A stretch of DNA of 64,000 nt, taken from positions 186,001 to 250,000 of the forward strand of contig CAYNVQ010000004.1 of the NCBI GenBank assembly GCA_964400735.1. The letters run 5' to 3'. Each line of letters starts with the position of its first letter. The first letter of the stretch is position 1. The translations under genes were made by a program, and so were the position numbers. Below the pieces are notes generated by a model. It was not told the origin of the DNA, ran no database searches, and saw only the letters and a program-made list of their open reading frames with translations. Shown one piece after another: positions 1 through 7,444 of the stretch. This stretch comes from CAYNVQ01 sp964400735. GTDB taxonomy: Bacteria > Acidobacteriota > Aminicenantia > Aminicenantales > Aminicenantaceae.

Positions 1-1
1 G

Positions 2-439
2 AAAAACGACCTTTTGTTGATCACCGATGGAAAAGGCGATCTCTTTGCTGTTCATAACAGCCTGAGCAAATTGAAAAAGTTTTCTCAAGATGGCGAACTC
101 TTGTTCGAATCGGAAATCGAGGCCGAAGAATATAAAAATATCTATAGAGAGTTCATGGATAAAAACAAGAAAATTGAGAATAGACCGAACGTATATCACC
201 CACTGCGTTATGTAAATGACCTTTGCGTGGATCGAGAGGGTAACCTTTTTGTTTTGTTGAATGTCCCGGCTCGGATGATCATCTATGTTTTTTCCCCTGA
301 ATGTGTATTAAAGGGGAAACTTCTCGGCGTCGAGGAGAGCATGAATCGAATCACAATCTCTCAAAAAGGTGCCCTTTATGCCTTGAGCCAGGATACTCAT
401 CATATTTATCAATTTGGACTGGAGCATGATAAGAAATAG
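2..439 (+). CDS. Beta-propeller (NHL/6-bladed type) protein, 5' truncated by window edge
   Basis: The reading frame is open from base 2, so this is the C-terminal end (about 145 residues) of a gene that starts outside the window. The visible part alternates short beta-strand blocks with motifs such as ITDGKGDLFAVHNSLSKLKKF and DLCVDREGNLFVLLNVPAR, the 'D-x-x-G-N-x-(F/Y)-V' pattern of NHL and six-bladed propeller repeats. It ends on a last blade reading GALYALSQDTHHIYQFGL. No catalytic motif is visible. Such domains usually bind ligands or partners and are often exported; whether this one has a signal peptide cannot be seen. The TTG at 14 is internal and is not a start. It is followed after about 100 bp by a small membrane protein on the same strand, so they may be co-transcribed. 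Confidence 0.6.
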   Translation, partial: KNDLLLITDGKGDLFAVHNSLSKLKKFSQDGELLFESEIEAEEYKNIYREFMDKNKKIENRPNVYHPLRYVNDLCVDREGNLFVLLNVPARMIIYVFSPECVLKGKLLGVEESMNRITISQKGALYALSQDTHHIYQFGLEHDKK

Positions 440-537
440 ATTCGATGGACATGCTAAGAATGAACAGCTGTATAGCCAAAAACGGAGCAGATGAAGTGGT
501 CTTGAATATTAGGCAAGGAAGAGAGAAAATATAAACG

Positions 538-894
538 ATGGACGGCACCGCATCTTTTGTGTTCAAGAAGGCTTCAAAAATAGGATTCATCCTGCTTCTT
601 TGGGCTTTCACAGCCTGGCTTTTTTACCCTCTATTCACACTCGATGCCATCCAATTGGCCAATGCCAAGGCCCATTTGTACCGCTCGGCAATGGGAATTG
701 CCATCATGCTAATTCTCTTCGGAAAAACGATCTTCGACCTTCTTTTTCCTCAAGCTGTTTCCCAGGCTAGGTCCATTTTGAATACTATCTTTCTCGCCTT
801 GTATTCCATTTTCATCGCCGGTGGAATTATTTTTATGGTTTCAAGGATAATCGTCCTATATATCAGGAGCAGCAATACCGGGTCTCCTTTCTAA
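538..894 (+). CDS. Small membrane protein of unknown function
   Basis: This is a 118-residue protein with three clear hydrophobic segments, at about residues 14-34 (IGFILLLWAFTAWLFYPLF), 50-72 (AMGIAIMLILFGKTIFDLLF) and 85-108 (FLALYSIFIAGGIIFMVSRI). The N-terminus is weakly charged and lacks a cleavable signal, so it is probably an integral inner-membrane protein. I do not recognise a family. It lies between a propeller-protein fragment and a two-component system on the same strand. The start ATG at 538 is preceded by a purine-rich stretch (ggaagagagaaaa) that could serve as a ribosome binding site. The link to neighbouring genes is unclear. Confidence 0.55.
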   Translation: MDGTASFVFKKASKIGFILLLWAFTAWLFYPLFTLDAIQLANAKAHLYRSAMGIAIMLILFGKTIFDLLFPQAVSQARSILNTIFLALYSIFIAGGIIFMVSRIIVLYIRSSNTGSPF

Positions 895-1000
895 GGAGCG
901 ACCCCGCCCTCTGAATAACATTTAAAACCGGACTTTATATCTTTCTTGTTTTTTAGTATATTAGATTTTAAAGTTTATTTATTCCCATTAATGATAGATC

Positions 1001-2992
1001 ATGAAGTTCATCCCTCTATCCTTAAGGACAAAACTGATACTCAGTTTTCTCGGGGTTATTCTTGTCGGCGCCATCTTGACTATGGTCTTCGGATCTCGGC
1101 TGGTCAAGAACACGATCATTGATGAAGCCCAGAATAAAGTGGCGCATGACCTTTCATCTGCCTGGATGGTCTTCAACGATAAACTCACTTATGTTCAGGA
1201 TGTCGTCAGTTTCAATGCAGAAAGAGAAAGCATCCAGGACGCGATCATCAACGGAAAAAAAGACATTCTTCTCAGGTATCTCAACCGCGTAAGATCCCAG
1301 CGGGGGTTGGACATCCTGACCTTGACCGATAACCAGGGACGGGTCATAGTGAGAACGAGAAATCCTGAGGTCATTGGCGACGATCAATCCCAAGATGAAG
1401 TAATCATCAGGGCCCTGATGGGCGGAGATTATGCTGCACCGCAAATTGTCTCACGTGAGGAGCTTCTCATGGAAGGGCAAGATCTGGCTGATCGCGCTTA
1501 CCTGGCGATTGTCCCCACACCCAAGGCAGCTCCCAAGCTGGATAATATTGAAGTCAATGGCATGATGCTCAAGGCCGGCTCCTCGGTGAATGACGGAGAA
1601 AAAGTAATAGGCGTTCTCTATGGCGGGATTTTGCTCAACCGGAATTTTGAAATCGTCGACCAAGTCAAAGAACTTGTCTACAAGGATGAAACCTACAAAG
1701 GCCGTGAAATCGGAACGGCCACCATTTTTCAATACGACACACGGATTTCTACCAACGTAAGAAATGAGGAAGGCGAGAGGGCTATCGGAACCCGTGTCTC
1801 CAAAGAAGTCAATCAGGCTGTCCTGGAAAGGGGAGAAGCCTGGATCGATCGAGCCTTCGTGGTCAATGACTGGTACATCACGGCTTATGAGCCGATAAGG
1901 AATATAGACGATGAGATCATCGGTATCCTTTATGTCGGGATATTGGAGAGACCTTATATCGATACCACGAACCGGGTTATATTCGGGTTTTCCATCATTG
2001 CGATTGTCTGTGTTGTCGTGCTTCTGGCCATGCTCGCTTTTTCGACAACCCGAATCACAAATCCTCTTCATAAGATGGTTTTGGCCACTCAACAGATCGC
2101 CAAAGGAGACCTTTCGCACAAATTGAATATAGCCTCAAATGATGAAATCGGGGCTTTGGCCGACTCTTTTAACCAAATGACGAAGGAATTGAAGGCAGCC
2201 AATGAAAAACTGATAGAGTGGGGAACGACACTGGAGAAAAAAGTTGAAGAAAGAACCAAGGAATTAACGGAGATGCAATCCCATCTCATTCAGTCCGAAA
2301 AACTGGCTTCCCTCGGGAAGTTGGCGGCAGGAATCGCCCATGAGATCAACAATCCTCTGGGAGGTATCCTCATTTACAGTCATTTGTTGCTCGAGGATAC
2401 AGAAAAAGAAGATCCCCAGTACGATAATTTGAGAAAGATCGTCAAAGAAACCACACGATGTAAAGATATCGTTAAAGGCCTTCTCGAATTTGCCAGGCCC
2501 AGGGATCCGGAAATGATTTTAACGGATATCAACGAGACGGTAGAAAAGTCCCTTTCCATCATGGAACGGCAGGCCCTTTTTCAGAACATAAACTTGGAAA
2601 AAGAATATGCCGATGGTTTGCCCAAGATTGTGGCTGATAGTGCCCAGCTTCAGCAGGTTTTCATGAATATCATCATCAATGCAGCCGAAGCTATGGATGG
2701 GAATGGGACTCTTTCCATCAAGACGGCTTTGAAGGACAATGGGGAGTCCATCGATATCGAATTCACGGATACAGGGCATGGGATCAAAGAGGAGGATAAA
2801 AAAAGACTGTTCGAGCCTTTTTTTACGACCAAAGAAGTGGGAAAAGGGACCGGGCTGGGGCTGGCCATCAGTTACGGTATCATCAGAAAACATAAGGGAA
2901 CCATCAAAGTGACTAGCCAGGAGGGTAAGGGCTCTACATTTATGGTTCTGCTCCCGGTTAAAAAGGAAATGGAAGATGACGAGGAAAGTTAA
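1001..2992 (+). CDS. Membrane-bound sensor histidine kinase (Cache-HAMP-HisKA-HATPase)
   Basis: This is a 663-residue sensor kinase. A first membrane helix lies at about residues 10-30. An extracytoplasmic Cache-type sensor region of about 290 residues follows, and a second helix lies at about 327-350. Next come a HAMP domain (ITNPLHKMVLATQQIAKGDL), a short coiled coil, a HisKA domain with the phosphoacceptor His447 in GKLAAGIAHEINNPLGG, and an HATPase domain with the N box (NIIINAAEAM), G1 (DTGHGI) and G2 (GTGLGLAIS). The gene overlaps the following NtrC-type regulator by 17 bp, so the two form a translationally coupled pair, and the HEINNPLG H box is typical of NtrB-like partners of sigma-54 activators. 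The Cache domain suggests a small soluble ligand sensed outside the cytoplasmic membrane, but the ligand cannot be read from sequence. Because the hydrogenase operon lies immediately downstream, a redox- or substrate-linked signal is inferred. Confidence 0.93.
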   Translation: MKFIPLSLRTKLILSFLGVILVGAILTMVFGSRLVKNTIIDEAQNKVAHDLSSAWMVFNDKLTYVQDVVSFNAERESIQDAIINGKKDILLRYLNRVRSQRGLDILTLTDNQGRVIVRTRNPEVIGDDQSQDEVIIRALMGGDYAAPQIVSREELLMEGQDLADRAYLAIVPTPKAAPKLDNIEVNGMMLKAGSSVNDGEKVIGVLYGGILLNRNFEIVDQVKELVYKDETYKGREIGTATIFQYDTRISTNVRNEEGERAIGTRVSKEVNQAVLERGEAWIDRAFVVNDWYITAYEPIRNIDDEIIGILYVGILERPYIDTTNRVIFGFSIIAIVCVVVLLAMLAFSTTRITNPLHKMVLATQQIAKGDLSHKLNIASNDEIGALADSFNQMTKELKAANEKLIEWGTTLEKKVEERTKELTEMQSHLIQSEKLASLGKLAAGIAHEINNPLGGILIYSHLLLEDTEKEDPQYDNLRKIVKETTRCKDIVKGLLEFARPRDPEMILTDINETVEKSLSIMERQALFQNINLEKEYADGLPKIVADSAQLQQVFMNIIINAAEAMDGNGTLSIKTALKDNGESIDIEFTDTGHGIKEEDKKRLFEPFFTTKEVGKGTGLGLAISYGIIRKHKGTIKVTSQEGKGSTFMVLLPVKKEMEDDEES

Positions 2993-4331
2993 TGTTTTGA
3001 TCATAGATGATGACGAGGCTATACAGGATTCCTGCAGCCAGATCCTTCAGAAAGAAGGGTACCAGACCAATGTAGCGGGCAGCGGAGAAGAGGGCTTGCG
3101 CAGGTTCAAAAAGGAGCTTTTTCATGTTGTCCTTTTGGATCTCAAGATGCCGGGTATGGACGGAATGCAGGTTTTGGCCCAAATCAAGGAAGAAAGCCCG
3201 GAGACGCCGGTGATCATTGTCACCGGATATGCCAGTGTCGGATCTGCCGTGGAGGCCATGAAACAAGGGGCCTTTGAATACCTCACCAAGCCATTTACAC
3301 CGGAGGAGCTCAGGATCAACGTCAATAAAGCATTGAAGAGCAGAAAGGTCTTTTTTGAAGGCCTTTATCTCCGGGATGAGCTGAAAAAGAAAATTGAATT
3401 TGACATGGTGGTGGGTAAAAGCAAGACAATGGAAAAGGTCCTGGATATTGTCAGGCGGGTTAGCCCTTCAGATAGTACGGTCTTGATTACGGGAGAAAGC
3501 GGGACCGGGAAGGAACTCATCGCCAGGGAAATCCATAATCACAGCCATAGAAGAAACGCTCCTTTCGTAGTGGTCGACTGCGGCGCGCTGGTAGAAACAT
3601 TGTTCGAGAGCGAGCTTTTCGGCCATGTTAAAGGATCCTTTACAGGAGCTTATATCACCAAGCATGGACGTTTTGAAGTGGCAAATGGGGGGACTATCTT
3701 TCTGGATGAGATCAGCAATATCGGCCTCAATATCCAGGCGAAACTTTTAAGGGTCATTCAGGAAAGGGAGGTGACGCGCATCGGAAGCTCTAAGCCCATC
3801 AAGGTCGATGTGCGCATTCTTGCCGCCACTAATGAGAATCTGGCCGACTGCGTCAAGGAGGGAAAATTCCGTGAAGATCTTTTTTACCGGCTGAGCGTTG
3901 TCCCCCTCCATCTTCCACCCCTGCGCGAGAGAAAAGAGGATGTCCCGTTGCTTATCGAACATTTTCTCAAAAAATATTCTCGAGGGGCTAGAAAACAGAT
4001 AAACAGCATAAAGAGCGATGTTTTAAAAGCCTTGATGCAGTACGATTGGCCTGGGAACATCAGGGAATTGGAAAACACGATAGAGAGAGCCGTTGTTTTA
4101 TCCAAAGACAAAGAGATCGGACTCGAGGATCTTGTGTATCACGGCATCAGCGCGGGAGCATCCATACTCCGTTCTGTGGATGGCAAATATAGAAGCCTGG
4201 AGGAGCTCGAGAAGGAATACATCAAGAATGTTCTACAAGCCCATCATGGTAATCGAAGCCTCACAGCGAAGGTTCTGGGGATCGACCGTAAGACGTTGCT
4301 CACCAAGATCAAGAAATATCATATCGGATAA
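2976..4331 (+). CDS. NtrC-family sigma-54-dependent response regulator
   Basis: This 451-residue activator has three domains. The receiver (1-120) has Asp55 in VVLLDLKMPG. The AAA+ domain (about 145-375) has Walker A GESGTGKE near residue 172, the sigma-54 contact loop ELFGHVKGSFTGA near 210-222 and a Walker B (GGTIFLDEI). The C-terminal Fis-type helix-turn-helix reads LTAKVLGIDRKTLLTKIKKY. The contact loop is GSFTGA rather than the usual GAFTGA. The gene overlaps the upstream kinase and clearly forms a two-component pair with it. About 200 bp downstream lies the first of two near-identical palindromes placed upstream of -24/-12 promoters, so this protein is the best candidate for activating the hydrogenase operon and, in trans, the hdr operon. 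The family role (ATP-dependent opening of sigma-54 promoters) is certain; the targets are inferred from position and motif. Confidence 0.95.
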   Translation: MTRKVNVLIIDDDEAIQDSCSQILQKEGYQTNVAGSGEEGLRRFKKELFHVVLLDLKMPGMDGMQVLAQIKEESPETPVIIVTGYASVGSAVEAMKQGAFEYLTKPFTPEELRINVNKALKSRKVFFEGLYLRDELKKKIEFDMVVGKSKTMEKVLDIVRRVSPSDSTVLITGESGTGKELIAREIHNHSHRRNAPFVVVDCGALVETLFESELFGHVKGSFTGAYITKHGRFEVANGGTIFLDEISNIGLNIQAKLLRVIQEREVTRIGSSKPIKVDVRILAATNENLADCVKEGKFREDLFYRLSVVPLHLPPLRERKEDVPLLIEHFLKKYSRGARKQINSIKSDVLKALMQYDWPGNIRELENTIERAVVLSKDKEIGLEDLVYHGISAGASILRSVDGKYRSLEELEKEYIKNVLQAHHGNRSLTAKVLGIDRKTLLTKIKKYHIG

Positions 4332-4540
4332 AATATATTCTCTTATTTCATCCCGTAAGAAATTTTCATTTTCTTGAGGTCAAGCTCCAATGTATTCGTC
4401 TCCATTTCTGAAAGGCTGGTTTAAGTTGGTTCTGGACTCTCGACTTCGGAGCGGACGTTCCCGATGGTTTTCATTTTGGGATTGGCGATTTGAGAGGAAA
4501 GAGAACCTTCAAAAAAGGTAGGTCAAAATTGGGCAACGAG

Positions 4541-4557
4541 TGGGGAAAATTTCCACA
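4541..4557 (+). promoter_or_regulatory. Candidate upstream activator site, copy 1
   Basis: TGGGGAAAATTTCCACA is an imperfect palindrome with 7-bp arms (TGGGGAA / TTCCACA) around a 3-bp spacer. The same arms and spacer recur as a perfect palindrome at 9469-9485. It is centred about 119 bp before the transcription start predicted from the -24/-12 promoter, in the range typical for activator sites of NtrC-type proteins. Binding by the adjacent activator is inferred. Confidence 0.65.
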
Positions 4558-4641
4558 GGATGAGTAAATCCCGCCGATTCTTTCTTTGAGTTTCCTTTGA
4601 TTTCTCCCTAGTTTTTTTATTTTTCATGATTTTCCCCGATA

Positions 4642-4657
4642 AGGCATGGAATTTGCA
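4642..4657 (+). promoter_or_regulatory. Sigma-54 (-24/-12) promoter of hydrogenase operon
   Basis: The sequence AGGCATGGAATTTGCA matches the consensus TGGCACG-N4-TTGCW at all but two fixed positions, with the invariant GG (4643-4644) and GC (4655-4656) separated by exactly 10 bp. Transcription would start near 4668. It is the only good -24/-12 match in the gap, it precedes the hydrogenase genes directly, and it lies downstream of a sigma-54 activator gene. Confidence 0.75.
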
Positions 4658-4732
4658 TCTGTGAATGATCTATACATGAAGACTGCTTTTGGAGCAGGCG
4701 AAAATAATCTAAGGAGAAAAAAGGAAAGAAAA

Positions 4733-5794
4733 ATGAGAGTCATTAAATTACCCAGGAGAAATCTTTTTCCTTTTTTAGAAATCATCTCTGAGAGAACCGA
4801 TCTCTGGGCTCCGGTGAAGAAATCCGATGACAGACATGTATTCAAAGAAGTCGAAGATTTCTCGGAGATCGATCTCGACTATACGCGCACTATCCTTCCT
4901 CCCCGAAAAATACTGTTGCCTCCTGCTTTCAACATGTTCAAGGCGAGCAGGAACGAATATAAAGAAGATTTTTCTCATGTGTCGCCCAAAATTCTCTTCG
5001 GTATTCACCCCTGTGACATCCATGGATTGCTGACCATGGACCGGTTTTACAGCTACATCTTCGATGATCCCTATTATTTGAAACCTAGAGAGAATATTCT
5101 GATACTCGGGCATTCCTGCTGGCCGGATGAGCACTGCTTGTGCAAATCCACCAATACCCATATCGTAGAGGAAGGCTATGATCTTTTCTTTACGCACCTC
5201 GATGACCTCTATCTGGTCTGGATTGGATCCAGCCGTGGCGACGATCTTATACGCGCCAAACCCGAACTGTTCGATGAAAATATCGAGGATGGAGATATCC
5301 AGCGCTTTATCCAATGGCGCGAAAGGCGGGATAAGGCTTTCCAGACGGAGATCAATTTCAGCTCCATGCCGGATCTTATGGAACTGAAATACAACGATCC
5401 TCTATGGGAAAAACTGGGAGACGCCTGTTTGGCTTGCGGCTCGTGCACCAATGTCTGCCCAACCTGCAACTGTTACAACGTGCTGGATAAGCCAGCCTTG
5501 GGGAAGGAGTTCTCCGAGATCGTCCGGTGCTGGGACGCCTGTACTCTGGAGAATTACTCCGAGGTGGCCGGCGGTGAAAACTTCAGAGAAAAAAGGGCGA
5601 ACAGGCTTAAACTCTGGTACACCCACAAGCTTCAAGCCTATATCTCAAAATATGGGAAACCGGCCTGTGTGGGGTGTGGCCGGTGCATCGCAACCTGTCC
5701 CGTTGATATCAATGTGAAAACAGTGGCCAAGACTCTCGATGGAGAACAGGTGGATTCTTTCTGGAACCGATTCCACCAAGAGGTGAGAAAATGA
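4733..5794 (+). CDS. hydB: Sulfhydrogenase/AsrA-like iron-sulfur subunit (beta)
   Basis: This 353-residue iron-sulfur protein belongs to the family of sulfhydrogenase beta and anaerobic sulfite reductase subunit A. The N-terminal domain carries conserved Cys motifs (GIHPCDIHGL and GHSCWPDEHCLC). The C-terminal part has two ferredoxin-type clusters, CLACGSCTNVCPTCNCYNV and CVGCGRCIATCPVD, for two [4Fe-4S] centres. In this family the protein passes electrons between the NiFe dimer and the flavin subunit in the cytoplasm. I place the start at ATG 4733 because a strong ribosome binding site (aaggagaaaaaaggaaag) lies just before it. The in-frame ATG at 4646 overlaps the -24/-12 promoter and would precede the transcript start. 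It overlaps the next gene by 4 bp (ATGA), as expected for a tight operon. Subunit naming follows Pyrococcus hydrogenase I and is by resemblance. Confidence 0.9.
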   Translation: MRVIKLPRRNLFPFLEIISERTDLWAPVKKSDDRHVFKEVEDFSEIDLDYTRTILPPRKILLPPAFNMFKASRNEYKEDFSHVSPKILFGIHPCDIHGLLTMDRFYSYIFDDPYYLKPRENILILGHSCWPDEHCLCKSTNTHIVEEGYDLFFTHLDDLYLVWIGSSRGDDLIRAKPELFDENIEDGDIQRFIQWRERRDKAFQTEINFSSMPDLMELKYNDPLWEKLGDACLACGSCTNVCPTCNCYNVLDKPALGKEFSEIVRCWDACTLENYSEVAGGENFREKRANRLKLWYTHKLQAYISKYGKPACVGCGRCIATCPVDINVKTVAKTLDGEQVDSFWNRFHQEVRK

Positions 5795-6651
5795 ATCTCA
5801 AAAACAAAGAATTAAATCCAAGCAATGCTTTTCTTCCTGAGCCGGCAAGGATCGTTCGAATGTATCCTCTGACAGAGGATGTGAAATTTTTTCAGGTGAG
5901 GATAGCCGATATGAAAAAAGCCCTTGATTTCAGGTACCGTGCGGGCCAATTTGCCATGGTCTCTGTGCTCGGAGCCGGTGAAGCTCCGTTTTCGATTTCT
6001 TCCACACCCTCACGGCCTGGATTGCTGGAATTCTGCATCAGGAAGGTGGGAACAGTCACCGAGGCCCTCAACAGACTCAAGGAAAATGACCTTATCGGAA
6101 TCCGTGGTCCCTACGGCAACGGTTTTCCGGTGGAGCAGATGCACGGTAAGGATATCATTATCGTCATGGGAGGCTTGGGGGCGGCTCCACTCCGTTCTGT
6201 GCTCCTTTACTGTCTGGATAACCGGGACTATTTCCGAAGGGTCATTTTACTTCACGGGGCCAAAAGACCAGCGGAAATGATCTTTAGAGAGGAGTTTTTT
6301 GCTTTGAAGAAGAGAGGAGATCTGGAGTGTTTTTTGGCGGTGGATGAAGACGATACCGGCAAGTGGCCGGAGAATATCGGGGTGGTCACCAAACTCTTCC
6401 CGCTGTGTAAAGATATCGATCCTCAAAACACCTTCTCGCTTGTCTGTGGTCCTCCTGTGATGTACAAGTTCGTACTCAAAGAGCTCGTTAAGTTGAATAT
6501 CCCTAAAGACCAGATATTGATGACCCTGGAAAGAAGGATGAAATGCGGAGTAGGAAAATGCGGTCACTGCGCCATAGATTATATTTACACCTGCCTAGAC
6601 GGTCCGGTTTTTACCTATTGGGATGTCATCCATATGAGGGAGCTCATTTAA
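5791..6651 (+). CDS. hydG: FAD/NAD(P)-binding oxidoreductase subunit of hydrogenase (gamma)
   Basis: This is a 286-residue ferredoxin-NADP reductase-like protein of the sulfhydrogenase gamma/PyrK type. An FAD-binding beta barrel (RAGQFAMVSVLG, APFSISSTPS, GIRGPYGNGFP) is followed by an NAD(P)-binding domain (VMGGLGAAPLRSVL, VCGPPVMYKF). A C-terminal Cys motif (MKCGVGKCGHCAIDYIYTC) of the PyrK type would bind a [2Fe-2S] cluster. In this family the subunit exchanges electrons between NAD(P)H and the iron-sulfur chain of the hydrogenase. It sits between the beta and delta genes with overlap and short spacing, as in archaeal and bacterial group 3b hydrogenases. Whether NADH or NADPH is preferred cannot be read reliably. 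Confidence 0.92.
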   Translation: MNLKNKELNPSNAFLPEPARIVRMYPLTEDVKFFQVRIADMKKALDFRYRAGQFAMVSVLGAGEAPFSISSTPSRPGLLEFCIRKVGTVTEALNRLKENDLIGIRGPYGNGFPVEQMHGKDIIIVMGGLGAAPLRSVLLYCLDNRDYFRRVILLHGAKRPAEMIFREEFFALKKRGDLECFLAVDEDDTGKWPENIGVVTKLFPLCKDIDPQNTFSLVCGPPVMYKFVLKELVKLNIPKDQILMTLERRMKCGVGKCGHCAIDYIYTCLDGPVFTYWDVIHMRELI

Positions 6652-6661
6652 GGGGGAAGTC

Positions 6662-7444
6662 ATGAATCAAGATAAATTAAAAATCGGAATATATGAGCTG
6701 ACTGGCTGTGCAGGAGACGCCCTTTTGATCCTGGATTGTGAAAAAGAGCTCATAGATATATTCAATGCGGCCGACATCCAGTCCTTTTTGATGGCGAATA
6801 GTGCCAACATAGAGGGAGAGCTGGATATCGCATTGGTCGAAGGCTCGGTCACGACCGAAAGAGAAATCGAAGAGCTGAAGGATATTCGCAAAAGAACGAA
6901 ATTTGTGGTCGCAATCGGACTTTGTGCTACGGCCGGAGGTCTCCAAGCGCGATTCCTCGACTCTATAGAATGGGAAGAGAATTTTAAAAAGGTCTACGGT
7001 GACACCAAGATGACCCATACCCAGGCTGTTCAATCCAAACCCATTGATGCTTATATCGATGTCGATTATTATCTTCCCGGTTGCCCTATCGGAAAGGAGC
7101 AGTTTTTGAATATGTTCATCCGATTTCTTAAGGGGAACCCTCCGGAAAAATCTCAAAATCCTGTGTGTGTTACCTGCAAACACAATGAGAACGATTGTCT
7201 TCTGAACAAAGGCATCCTTTGTTTGGGACCGGTGACGGCCGATGGATGCGGATCAATCTGCATCAACCATAATCTGCCGTGTGTCGGATGCTGGGGGCCA
7301 TTGGCGGTGGCCAACAGGACCTCCGAATTCTATCTTCTTAAAGAAAAAGGGTACGCTGACGAAGAGATCATGAAGAAAATGGCCAACTATTCAGGAACCA
7401 AAATCGCTGATTTCTTTGAGAAGTTTAAAGAGGAGAAAAGATGA
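6662..7444 (+). CDS. hydD: NiFe hydrogenase small subunit (delta, group 3 type)
   Basis: This 260-residue protein is of the hydrogenase small subunit/complex I 20-kDa family. The family's proximal-cluster region is visible as Cys16 in ELTGCAGDALLIL, Cys88 in AIGLCATAGG and Cys141 in YLPGCPIG. Where the family normally has C-x-x-C, this protein has Cys16-Ala-Gly-Asp19, so one ligand position holds Asp. The C-terminal third has eight cysteines (CVTC, NDC, ILC, DGC, SIC, PCVGC) suited to two further [4Fe-4S] clusters. The protein would carry electrons from the NiFe site in the large subunit to the beta subunit in the cytoplasm. It has a good ribosome binding site (aagggggaag) and overlaps the large subunit by 4 bp. 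No Tat signal is present, consistent with a cytoplasmic group 3 enzyme. Confidence 0.92.
   Translation: MNQDKLKIGIYELTGCAGDALLILDCEKELIDIFNAADIQSFLMANSANIEGELDIALVEGSVTTEREIEELKDIRKRTKFVVAIGLCATAGGLQARFLDSIEWEENFKKVYGDTKMTHTQAVQSKPIDAYIDVDYYLPGCPIGKEQFLNMFIRFLKGNPPEKSQNPVCVTCKHNENDCLLNKGILCLGPVTADGCGSICINHNLPCVGCWGPLAVANRTSEFYLLKEKGYADEEIMKKMANYSGTKIADFFEKFKEEKR

Larger units (their letters stand above)
4332..4732. other. Regulatory intergenic region upstream of hydrogenase operon
   Basis: This gap of about 400 bp has no credible coding sequence. It contains a palindromic candidate activator site at 4541-4557, a -24/-12 promoter at 4642-4657, and a leader of about 65 nt ending in a strong ribosome binding site. 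The first 200 bases after the regulator stop are AT-rich and show only a weak stem (AAGAAA/TTTCTT near 4360); no convincing terminator is seen. Confidence 0.7.

Noticed and set aside
4646..4732. Upstream extension of the hydrogenase beta subunit to ATG 4646
   Set aside because: ATG 4646 overlaps the -24/-12 promoter and would not be on the transcript. ATG 4733 has a strong ribosome binding site.
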